Virus record (IMG/VR): IMGVR_UViG_3300028569_000020
Coordinates: 1 to 64,000 of that record
Origin: a virus
Direction: 5' to 3' (one strand)
Length of the DNA: 64,000 nt
Below the pieces are notes generated by a model. It was not told where the DNA came from. It made no database searches and saw only the letters and a program-made list of their open reading frames with translations. The position numbers were made by a program, and so were the translations under genes. Position 1 is the first letter of the stretch. Each line of letters opens with the position of its first letter. This document shows positions 48,183 through 55,417 of this stretch, piece after piece.

Positions 48183-49772
48183 ATGGCTTGGAAATCAGAT
48201 AAAATTGTTATTATTGGAGGAGGATCTGCAGGATGGATGAGCGCATCAACATTAGTTAGATTCTTTCCAAATAAAGATATTACGGTTATAGAAAGTCCCG
48301 ATATTCCAACAGTTGGAGTTGGAGAAAGTACTCTAGGATTTATTAGAGCATGGACATCTTCTTTAGGAATTGACGAAAAAGATTTTATGAAGCACACTGA
48401 TGCCTCATATAAATTAAGTATTAAATTTACAGATTTTTATAAAAAAAATTCAGGAGGATTTCATTATCCATTTGGTACTCCACATTTCACTGATAAAAAT
48501 TTTCTTGGATTGCGAGATTGGGATTTAAAAAAACATTATTATCCTGATACTCGAGTACAAGATTATTGTAGAACATTTTTTCCTGCAATGGCTTTGATAG
48601 AAAATAATAAAATTAGTCAAAATGAAGGTGGAGAATTTGGAGCATTTAGATTTGACAATGACGTAGCATATCACTTTGATTCTGTTAAATTTTCAATTTG
48701 GCTACGAGATAATTATGCTTTACCCAGAGGAGTAAAACATATTAAAGCAACAGTTAAAAACGTTGTTACTGATGATAGTGGGGTAAAAGAAGTTATTCTT
48801 GATAGCGGAGATGTAATCACCGCTGATTTATTTGTTGATTGCACTGGATGGAAAAGTATGCTTTTGGGCGATGCTTTAAAAGTTCCTTTCACTTCATATA
48901 ATGATATTATTCCAAATAATAGAGCATGGGCAACTCAGGTGCCTTATATAAATCCAGAAGAAGAAATGGAACCATATACAAATTGCACAGCAATTGATAA
49001 TGGTTGGGTTTGGAATATTCCACTATTTACCAGAATTGGTACAGGATATGTTTATAGCGACAAATATATTTCTAAAGAAGATGCCTTAAATCAATTTAAA
49101 AATCATCTTAAAACTAAGATGACAATTGTTGATGCCAATAGAATTACTGATGATTTAAACTTTAAAGATATTGAAATGAGAATTGGTATTCATGATAGAC
49201 CATGGGAAAAAAATGTAGTTTCTATTGGATTAGCATGTGGATTTATAGAACCATTAGAAAGTAATGGTCTTCTTACAATACACGAATTTTTATTAAAATT
49301 AGTAAAATATTTAAACAGAGAAATTATTTCTCAATGGGATATTGATAGTTATAATACTGGCACAAAAAGATTTTTCAGAACTTTTGCTGAATTTGTTGCT
49401 TTACATTACGCATTAAGTGCAAGAAACGATACTGAATATTGGAATGATGTCACTAGTAAAAGTTTTTCTCCATCTATGGTTGATTTAGTACCTTCAATGG
49501 TAGAAGGATTTGCGGATATGTCATCTAAAAAATTTGATGTTAGCGATTTTAATAATACTGCAGGAATCCATTGTTTAGCTCATGGGATGAGATATGATAC
49601 TATTGATGAATCAGTAATTGCACAATGGTCACATTATAATAAGCACGTAGATTATAAAAAAATAACAGATGAATTAATTCCTATATGGAATAAAGAGCAA
49701 AGACAATGGAAGCGAGAAGCAGAAGATTGTCCCACTGTTTATGAATATTTGAAAAATAATATTCATAATTAA
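48183..49772 (+). CDS. Flavin-dependent halogenase (tryptophan-halogenase family), 529 aa
   Basis: Flavin-dependent halogenases use FADH2, O2 and halide to halogenate aromatic substrates. All hallmark elements are present: the FAD-binding GGGSAGW at residues 12-18; VGVGESTLG at 45-52; a lysine at 77 (DASYKLS) in the position of the catalytic Lys; the W-x-W-x-I-P signature at 275-280 (GWVWNIPL); and GFIEPLESNGL around 353-363, which includes the Glu/Ser pair of the active site. The length is that of family members. A characterised cyanophage relative, VirX1, prefers iodide. GGAG before the ATG is a good ribosome-binding site. A terminator follows directly. The reductase supplying FADH2 is not in the window and may be of host origin. 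Confidence 0.93.
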   Translation: MAWKSDKIVIIGGGSAGWMSASTLVRFFPNKDITVIESPDIPTVGVGESTLGFIRAWTSSLGIDEKDFMKHTDASYKLSIKFTDFYKKNSGGFHYPFGTPHFTDKNFLGLRDWDLKKHYYPDTRVQDYCRTFFPAMALIENNKISQNEGGEFGAFRFDNDVAYHFDSVKFSIWLRDNYALPRGVKHIKATVKNVVTDDSGVKEVILDSGDVITADLFVDCTGWKSMLLGDALKVPFTSYNDIIPNNRAWATQVPYINPEEEMEPYTNCTAIDNGWVWNIPLFTRIGTGYVYSDKYISKEDALNQFKNHLKTKMTIVDANRITDDLNFKDIEMRIGIHDRPWEKNVVSIGLACGFIEPLESNGLLTIHEFLLKLVKYLNREIISQWDIDSYNTGTKRFFRTFAEFVALHYALSARNDTEYWNDVTSKSFSPSMVDLVPSMVEGFADMSSKKFDVSDFNNTAGIHCLAHGMRYDTIDESVIAQWSHYNKHVDYKKITDELIPIWNKEQRQWKREAEDCPTVYEYLKNNIHN

Positions 49773-49776
49773 TTTA

Positions 49777-49812
49777 AAACCCTTCTTATAAATACATAAG
49801 AAGGGTTTTTTT
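49777..49812 (+). terminator. Intrinsic terminator with a late promoter in its loop
   Basis: AAACCCTTCTTA (49777-49788) pairs with TAAGAAGGGTTT (49797-49808), followed by a T-run to 49812. TATAAATA (49787-49794) occupies the loop and the top of the stem. It ends the halogenase unit and starts the neck-terminase late operon at gp13. The same design is seen at 34273. Confidence 0.92.
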
Positions 49813-49818
49813 GTATTC

Positions 49819-50631
49819 ATGTCCAAGTCTCAACCAGCTACAAGAGAAGAGTTGAAAGAATACTGTCTTCGTAGATTGGGAGCTCCTGTTCTGGAAATTA
49901 ACGTTGACGAAGATCAGATTGAAGATCTTATTGATATGTCTTTACAGTATTTTAATGAGCGACATTCTGATGGTGTTGAAAAAATGTTTCTTAAACATAA
50001 ATTCACTGAAGCAGATGTAACAAGATTTCAAACAAGTAATGCTATCACCACTTCTTCAAATGGTGACACATGGGAAGAGCGTAATAATTACTTAGAGGTG
50101 CCAGATCACATTATTGGAGTAGAAAGATTATTCTCGTTTGTTTCTTCTTCTATTCGTGGTGATTTATTTGGTATAGAATATCAAATGTTTCTTAATGATC
50201 TTTATGCATTTGGATCTCTTGATATTTTAAACTATTACATGACAAAATCATATCTAGAAACATTGGATATGGTTTTAAATACTGGGTCTATGATTCAGTT
50301 ACGATATACCAAACGTCAAAATCGTTTGTATATTGATTACGAGCCTAAAACTATCACCAAAGATAGAATCATTGTTGTTGAATGTTATCGAGCACTCAAC
50401 CCAAATGATTATGTAAAAATATTTAATGATAGTTTTTTAAAACGTTATATTTCTGCACAAATTAAAAAACAATGGGGGCAAAACCTTATCAAATTTAATG
50501 GAGTGCAACTTCCTGGTGGAGTTTCTCTTAATGGAGAAAAATTATACGAAGAAGGAAAAGCGGAAATTGCTGATATTGAAAACAAAATGCAATCGGAATA
50601 TGAATTACCACCAAACTTTTTGACAGGTTAA
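49819..50631 (+). CDS. 13: Neck protein gp13, 270 aa
   Basis: gp13 forms, with gp14, the neck that closes the filled head and receives the tail. The N-terminal segment (TREELKEYCLRRLGAPVLEI, NVDEDQIEDLIDMSLQYFNE) is the conserved start of T4-type gp13. TSNGDTWEERNNYLEVPDHI-like text (TTSSNGDTWEERNNYLEVPD, about 74-93) and FLNDLYAFGS follow. Slightly shorter than T4 gp13 (309 aa). The late promoter in the upstream terminator lies 25 bases before the start, so the transcript has a very short leader and no obvious Shine-Dalgarno sequence. It is followed by gp14 after one base. Confidence 0.93.
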   Translation: MSKSQPATREELKEYCLRRLGAPVLEINVDEDQIEDLIDMSLQYFNERHSDGVEKMFLKHKFTEADVTRFQTSNAITTSSNGDTWEERNNYLEVPDHIIGVERLFSFVSSSIRGDLFGIEYQMFLNDLYAFGSLDILNYYMTKSYLETLDMVLNTGSMIQLRYTKRQNRLYIDYEPKTITKDRIIVVECYRALNPNDYVKIFNDSFLKRYISAQIKKQWGQNLIKFNGVQLPGGVSLNGEKLYEEGKAEIADIENKMQSEYELPPNFLTG

Positions 50632-50632
50632 T

Positions 50633-51547
50633 ATGGCAAAAAGTGTATATTTTCCACAACACGGTGGAATATCTCCAGAGCAAACTTTAATACAAGATTT
50701 AGTTGATGAGCAATTAAAATTATTTGGTGCTGAGGTTTTTTATATTCCTCGCCAAATGCTCATTGATAGATCTTTAGGAGACGTAGTGATGTCTCGATTT
50801 AAAGAAGCATATTTAATTGAAATGTATCTTGTAAACGTAGAAGGTTTTGGTGCACAATCAGAATTTATTTCTAAGTTTGGTTTACGAGTTACAGATGAGA
50901 TTACGTTTATTGTTTCACAACGTCGTTGGGAAGATGTAGTAAGTAAATCAATTACTTTGAAAGTGCCACCAAGACCAAATGAAGGAGATTTAATTTATTA
51001 TTCTTTAACTGATGATTTTTATGAAATCAAATTTGTAGAAAGAGAATCACCATTCTACCAGTTAGGAAAAATTTATTATTTTACGATGACAGCTGAAATT
51101 TATGAAGCAGGTAACGCAATATTTGAAACAGGAAATGCAAATCTTGATAGCATTAGTAAAAGTAATCAAGATGCATATCTATTCCCAGTATATTTAAAAG
51201 TTAATGGTACAGGCAATTACAACATACAAGAAAAAGTTAATCAAACATATACACCACCAAATTCGCTTACTCCTGTTACAGTAACAGCTACTGTTGCTGA
51301 TTGGGAACCAGCACAACGGTTATTGAAACTAACATATATAAATGGTAATCTAGCACCCAATGTGAGTTTGATCGGACAAACCAGTGGTGCTACACATGTC
51401 GTTGATAGTTTCTCTACAATCGATATAGAATTAGAAAACAATGATTTTGCACAAAATAAATACTTTGAAGATTCGGCAGACGATCTCATTGATTTCGAGG
51501 AAGGAAATCCGTTTGGTGAATTTGGAGATATCGGAGGATCATTCTAA
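50633..51547 (+). CDS. 14: Neck protein gp14, 304 aa
   Basis: gp14 completes the neck together with gp13. The N-terminus (SVYFPQHGGISPEQTLIQDL, then LFGAEVFYIPRQMLIDRSLG) and the FIVSQRRWEDVVSKS stretch (about 91-106), followed by PRPNEGDLIYYSLTDDFYEI, are characteristic of the family. The C-terminal part, with a linker-like TYTPPNSLTPVTVTATVADW and an acidic end (DSADDLIDFEEGNPFGEFGD), is longer than in T4 (256 aa). Gene order 13-14-15 agrees with T4, and the stop overlaps the gp15 start. Confidence 0.93.
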   Translation: MAKSVYFPQHGGISPEQTLIQDLVDEQLKLFGAEVFYIPRQMLIDRSLGDVVMSRFKEAYLIEMYLVNVEGFGAQSEFISKFGLRVTDEITFIVSQRRWEDVVSKSITLKVPPRPNEGDLIYYSLTDDFYEIKFVERESPFYQLGKIYYFTMTAEIYEAGNAIFETGNANLDSISKSNQDAYLFPVYLKVNGTGNYNIQEKVNQTYTPPNSLTPVTVTATVADWEPAQRLLKLTYINGNLAPNVSLIGQTSGATHVVDSFSTIDIELENNDFAQNKYFEDSADDLIDFEEGNPFGEFGDIGGSF

Positions 51548-52347
51548 TGTTAGGTAATCATTTTTATCATTCATGCATTAAAAAAACAGTTGTTGGATTT
51601 GGCACACTGTTTAATAATATTCAAATAATTAAAAGAGATCCACAATCTGGTGTGGAAATAGAGCGTCAAAAAGTTGCTATTGCTTATGGTCCAAAAAATA
51701 AATATCTTGCTAGATTAGAGCAAAATGCAGATGTAGGTCGTAAAGTTGGTATTACATTACCAAGAATTTCTTTTGAAATGACTTCAATAAATTATGATCC
51801 ATCTAGAAAAACAAGTCCAATTTTAAAATATTTAAAAGAATCTGGATCTAGCACTGGAGTAAAAACACAATATATGCCAGTGCCTTATAATATTGGATTT
51901 CAGTTAGGCATTATATCAAAATCACAAGACGATGCTTTACAAATTATAGAACAAATTTTACCATACTTTCAACCATCTTTTAATATCAGTATTGAGATGA
52001 TTCCAGAAATGGATGAAAGTAGAGATATTGCTTATGTATTAAATTCTATTAATTATGATGATGAATATGAAGACGACTTTTTAGTAAGACGAAGCATAGT
52101 ATACACTTTAGAATTTACAGCAAAAAGTTATCTTTACGGTCCAGTTGTTAATGCTGATATTATTCGCAAAGCAATTGTTGATACTTCACTTGGTAATTTA
52201 GCAGTACATAAACGATCTATAAGATATACAGTAGAGCCAGAAGCATTAACAGATATTAATAATGATGGCACAATAAACAATACTGATACTTTATTGCTTA
52301 CTCCAGATGATGACTTTGGATTTAATGAGGGTATAACATTGTTATGA
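51547..52347 (+). CDS. 15: Tail sheath stabilizer gp15, 266 aa
   Basis: gp15 forms the hexameric ring at the top of the tail and joins it to the neck. Conserved elements: GNHFYHSCIKKTVVGFGTLF at the N-terminus, ITLPRISFEMTSINYDPSRK (about 74-93), and MPVPYNIGFQLGIISKSQDD (about 116-135). The length matches T4 gp15 (272 aa). It shares one base with gp14 and overlaps gp16 by 4 bases (ATGA), so the group is translated as a coupled set. Confidence 0.94.
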   Translation: MLGNHFYHSCIKKTVVGFGTLFNNIQIIKRDPQSGVEIERQKVAIAYGPKNKYLARLEQNADVGRKVGITLPRISFEMTSINYDPSRKTSPILKYLKESGSSTGVKTQYMPVPYNIGFQLGIISKSQDDALQIIEQILPYFQPSFNISIEMIPEMDESRDIAYVLNSINYDDEYEDDFLVRRSIVYTLEFTAKSYLYGPVVNADIIRKAIVDTSLGNLAVHKRSIRYTVEPEALTDINNDGTINNTDTLLLTPDDDFGFNEGITLL

Positions 52348-52748
52348 GTAAATTTAATAATAACATGGAAGAGATCTTTGATATAGAAACAGCAAAATTA
52401 GATGAAAAAATTATACCCATCACTACAGAAAACCATGATATAGAAAAAGATTATAATTATACAAGAGGAGAGTTGTATAACCTTCTCAGCAAGGGTCAGG
52501 AAGCGGTGCAAGGCGCATTGGAGGTTGCACAAGAATCAGGGCACCCAAGAGCGTATGAGGTTGCTGTAAACGCTATAAAGCAAGTATCAGACATAGCTGA
52601 TAAATTAATCGATCTACAACAGAAGATGAAAAATTTAAACAAAGATGAATCTAAAAAAAGTCCAACTTCTGTAACTAACAATGCAATTTTTCTAGGAAGC
52701 ACAGCAGACCTTCAACAAATGCTGAAGCGAGGAAAGGTAGAAGAATAA
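52344..52748 (+). CDS. 16: Small terminase subunit gp16, 134 aa
   Basis: The small terminase binds viral DNA and regulates the large subunit during packaging. The protein is helical with a central coiled coil (YNYTRGELYNLLSKGQEAVQ, LEVAQESGHPRAYEVAVNAI, then VSDIADKLIDLQQKMKNLNK). This GHPRAYEV element is typical of T4-type gp16. It is a little shorter than the T4 protein (164 aa). In T4 genes 16 and 17 are adjacent, while here four small genes lie between them. Confidence 0.92.
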   Translation: MSKFNNNMEEIFDIETAKLDEKIIPITTENHDIEKDYNYTRGELYNLLSKGQEAVQGALEVAQESGHPRAYEVAVNAIKQVSDIADKLIDLQQKMKNLNKDESKKSPTSVTNNAIFLGSTADLQQMLKRGKVEE

Positions 52749-52750
52749 AT
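52743..52750 (+). promoter_or_regulatory. Late promoter (AATAAATA) overlapping the end of gp16
   Basis: AATAAATA begins in the last codons of gp16 and lies 22 bases before the next ATG (52772), which has AAGG as ribosome-binding site. It can drive the small genes and gp17. Confidence 0.7.
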
Positions 52751-52771
52751 ATAACATAAAAGGTATATCAT

Positions 52772-53047
52772 ATGAGACTTAAAATTTTAGGAACGGAAGT
52801 AGCTCTTCCAACATCTGCTGGCACTGCGATTACTGTAGGCGGAGCAACAGAAGTTCGTTTAATGCACGATGCTCAAGGTAATACAGCTCACTTAGTTACT
52901 ATCACTGATGGCGAAGCTTCTCCAACAACAGTAGCAACATTTAGCATGTCTCCAGCAGAGACATTGGTTATTCGTAAATTACCAACACAAAAAATATTTG
53001 CTTCTAATGATGATGTAAGAGCTGTCGCTGTTTCTTATCAGGGATGA
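52772..53047 (+). CDS. Small beta-rich structural-type protein, 91 aa
   Basis: The sequence is compact and beta-rich: MRLKILGTEVALPTSAGTAI, VRLMHDAQGNTAHLVTI, FSMSPAETLVIRKLPTQKIF and AVAVSYQG. The pattern suggests a small sandwich fold, perhaps a head decoration or stabilising protein; related genes are common at this place in cyanophages. It has its own late promoter and its stop overlaps the next start (ATGA). Function is inferred from position only. Confidence 0.72.
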   Translation: MRLKILGTEVALPTSAGTAITVGGATEVRLMHDAQGNTAHLVTITDGEASPTTVATFSMSPAETLVIRKLPTQKIFASNDDVRAVAVSYQG

Positions 53048-53112
53048 AAACTTTTACTGAGTTACGAGAGCATCTCAACGCATACGAAACTTCCATGGAA
53101 TTGTTAATATGA
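53044..53112 (+). CDS. Micro-ORF, 22 aa
   Basis: The ATG overlaps the preceding stop (ATGA at 53044-53047), and the TGA (53110-53112) overlaps the next ATG in another ATGA junction. The peptide MKTFTELREHLNAYETSMEL is amphipathic and helical. Two overlapped junctions support real translation or at least ribosome shuttling through the interval. Confidence 0.45.
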   Translation: MKTFTELREHLNAYETSMELLI

Positions 53113-53198
53113 CTAATATATTAATTACTGCGATTTCTTTATACGCAATTATTTTTACATCAATATACTGGGCTTTATCAGAAGCTTACATTAAATAA
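53109..53198 (+). CDS. Micro-ORF encoding a membrane peptide, 29 aa
   Basis: The ORF runs from ATG (53109) to TAA (53196-53198). The peptide MTNILITAISLYAIIFTSIY forms one hydrophobic helix followed by a short polar tail (WALSEAYIK). It is coupled to the preceding micro-ORF by ATGA and lies two bases before the following gene. Single-helix phage peptides can act on the host membrane, but there is no direct evidence of function. Confidence 0.5.
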   Translation: MTNILITAISLYAIIFTSIYWALSEAYIK

Positions 53199-53199
53199 T

Positions 53200-53439
53200 A
53201 TGAACACTAAACAATGCTCTAAATGTGGTGCTTGCTGGATGGGAGGTCAACATTATTGGTCTGGCACTGGTAAACTTGGCAATGAAACAGAATTAGCATC
53301 ATTGGTATGTGACATGGTTAATTCAGATGAATGTATTAACCCAGCAAAAGGCACTACAACTGGTGATGGATGGGCAAAAAGATTCGAAGCATTAGAATCA
53401 TTTGAAAGAGATATGGAGAAATTAAAAGATTATGAATGA
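53200..53439 (+). CDS. Cysteine-rich small protein, 79 aa
   Basis: The N-terminus (MNTKQCSKCGACWMGGQHYW) has C6-x2-C9-x2-C12, and C37 and C45 follow, so metal binding (zinc or iron-sulphur) is plausible. The C-terminus is a helix (WAKRFEALESFERDMEKLKD). It overlaps the gp17 start by 8 bases. I recognise similar short Cys-rich proteins in cyanophages but no named family. Confidence 0.7.
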   Translation: MNTKQCSKCGACWMGGQHYWSGTGKLGNETELASLVCDMVNSDECINPAKGTTTGDGWAKRFEALESFERDMEKLKDYE

Positions 53440-55096
53440 CGCAGTTTATTTGGGTAATCCAAATTTAAAAAAAGCAAACACATCAATTAACTTTACAAAA
53501 AAACAAATACAAGAGTTTATTAAATGTAAAGATAATCCAGTGTATTTTGCTAGAGAATATATGAAAATTGTTTCTCTTGATGAAGGTCTTGTACCATTTA
53601 AACTGTATGACTTTCAAGAAAAGTTAATTGATAATTTTCATAATAATAGATTTAATATTGCAAAGTTGCCTAGACAAACGGGAAAATCAACTACAGTTAT
53701 TTCTTATCTATTACATTATGCATTGTTTAATGACAATGTAAAGATTGCGATTCTAGCAAACAAGGCAGAAACTTCTAGAGAATTATTATCTCGTTTGCAA
53801 CTAGCATACGAGAATCTTCCTAAGTGGATGCAAATGGGAGTTTTAGAATGGAATAAAGGATCTATGCAGTTAGAAAATAATAGTAAAATTATTGCTGCTT
53901 CAACATCTTCTAGCGCCGTTAGAGGAAACTCATTTAATATTATCTTTCTTGATGAGTTTGCGTTTATTCCAAATCATATTGCAGAGCAATTCTTTAGCTC
54001 TGTGTATCCTACTATCTCATCTGGTAAGACCACAAAAGTTATTATTATTTCTACCCCACAGGGTATGAATATGTTTTACAAGTTATGGCACGATGCAGAG
54101 CGTGGCAAAAATGGTTACGTGCCTCTGGAAGTGCACTGGTCTCAAGTGCCTGGTAGAGATGCAGCTTGGAAAGAAGAAACAATTAGAAACACTTCTGCTC
54201 GTCAATTTACTCAAGAATTCGAATGCGAATTTTTAGGGTCAGTTGATACTCTTATATCTGCTGCTAAGTTACGGTCTATGGTTTTTGAAGATCCCATACA
54301 AGATAATAGTAAGGGTCTTAAAGTATACGAAAAAGTAATTGCAGAAAAAGATTACATCATAACAGTTGATGTATCTCGTGGTACATGCAATGATTACTCC
54401 GCTTTTGTTGTATTTGATATCACTACTTTGCCTTGGAAAATAGTTGCTAAGTATAGAAATAATGAAATTAAACCAATTTTATTTCCTAACATTATAGATC
54501 AAGTTGCTCGCAATTATAACAAAGCATATATTCTTATTGAGATAAACGACATTGGAGAACAAGTTGGTAATATTCTTCACTACGATTTAGAATATCCAAA
54601 TGTATTAATGTGCGCTATGCGTGGTAGAGCAGGTCAGATTGTAGGTCAAGGATTCTCTGGCACTAAATCTCAACTAGGTTTGAAGATGTCTAAGGTGACT
54701 AAAAAAATTGGATGCTCTAATTTAAAAACCTTGATTGAAGATGATAAGTTAATAATCACGGATTACGAAATCATTAGTGAGTTAACTACATTCATTCAAA
54801 AAAATCAATCTTTTGAAGCAGATGACGGTCACAATGATGACTTAGTAATGTGTTTAGTTATATTTGCATGGTTAGCAGTGCAACCGTATTTCAAAGAAAT
54901 GACTGATAATGATGTCAGGAAAAGAATATATGATGATCAAGCAAATCAAATAGAACAAGATATGGCACCATTTGGATTTGTTTCGAATGGATTAGAAGAA
55001 TTAGAATCTAAATTTGTTGATGAAAATGGAGATGTTTGGCATCTAGATGAATACGGAGATGTAGCTACAGACGTATCATATATGATGAATTACTGA
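53432..55096 (+). CDS. 17: Large terminase subunit gp17, 554 aa
   Basis: gp17 is the DNA-packaging ATPase and headful nuclease. Walker A is RQTGKST at residues 81-87 and Walker B IIFLDEF at 170-176 with the catalytic Glu at 175; a coupling motif (IIISTPQGMNMF) follows at about 204-215. The C-terminal RNase H-like nuclease has its acidic residues at D313 (TVDVSRG), E370/D373 (LIEINDIG) and D469/D470 (DGHNDDL). The length agrees with the T4 family (610 aa). The start overlaps the Cys-rich gene by 8 bases. Confidence 0.97.
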   Translation: MNDAVYLGNPNLKKANTSINFTKKQIQEFIKCKDNPVYFAREYMKIVSLDEGLVPFKLYDFQEKLIDNFHNNRFNIAKLPRQTGKSTTVISYLLHYALFNDNVKIAILANKAETSRELLSRLQLAYENLPKWMQMGVLEWNKGSMQLENNSKIIAASTSSSAVRGNSFNIIFLDEFAFIPNHIAEQFFSSVYPTISSGKTTKVIIISTPQGMNMFYKLWHDAERGKNGYVPLEVHWSQVPGRDAAWKEETIRNTSARQFTQEFECEFLGSVDTLISAAKLRSMVFEDPIQDNSKGLKVYEKVIAEKDYIITVDVSRGTCNDYSAFVVFDITTLPWKIVAKYRNNEIKPILFPNIIDQVARNYNKAYILIEINDIGEQVGNILHYDLEYPNVLMCAMRGRAGQIVGQGFSGTKSQLGLKMSKVTKKIGCSNLKTLIEDDKLIITDYEIISELTTFIQKNQSFEADDGHNDDLVMCLVIFAWLAVQPYFKEMTDNDVRKRIYDDQANQIEQDMAPFGFVSNGLEELESKFVDENGDVWHLDEYGDVATDVSYMMNY

Positions 55097-55323
55097 TGGA
55101 CTTAGAAGATCAAGTTTCTTTATCACATTTACTTTTTAAAGAAAGAAAATGTAGTATTTGCAGGGAAGTTAAAGATTTATTATCAGATTATTATCCTATT
55201 CGTAAGTTAAAAAGACATTTACCATCTTCATATTCTTACGAATGTAAGTCATGTGCAGCGCAAAGAATTATATCATTACGAAATGGACAGTATCTTCCTG
55301 AAGAAAGATATCCTAACTGGTAA
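55096..55323 (+). CDS. Small zinc-ribbon-like protein, 75 aa
   Basis: The ATG shares one base with the gp17 stop. Two Cys pairs, C19-x2-C22 (RKCSICREV) and C50-x2-C53 (YECKSCAAQ), with a basic loop (YYPIRKLKRHLPSSY) suggest one zinc-binding site of the ribbon or HNH-associated type. The His and Asn residues needed for an HNH nuclease are not present. It lies between terminase and sheath genes. Function unknown. Confidence 0.7.
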   Translation: MDLEDQVSLSHLLFKERKCSICREVKDLLSDYYPIRKLKRHLPSSYSYECKSCAAQRIISLRNGQYLPEERYPNW

Positions 55324-55372
55324 TGTTCGTGCATAGTTCGTGCAAATTTTACTGTTTTGAAATCATCTTTTT

Positions 55373-55380
55373 AATAAATA
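55373..55380 (+). promoter_or_regulatory. Late promoter (AATAAATA) before gp18
   Basis: AATAAATA lies 38 bases before the sheath gene; GGGAGA is the ribosome-binding site. Confidence 0.72.
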
Positions 55381-55417
55381 TTTGTAGATCAAAAATGATT
55401 TCTATAGGGAGATAAAT

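Noticed and set aside
55096-55323. HNH homing endonuclease between gp17 and gp18
   Set aside because: Only two Cys pairs are present; the His-Asn-His residues are missing and the length is too short.
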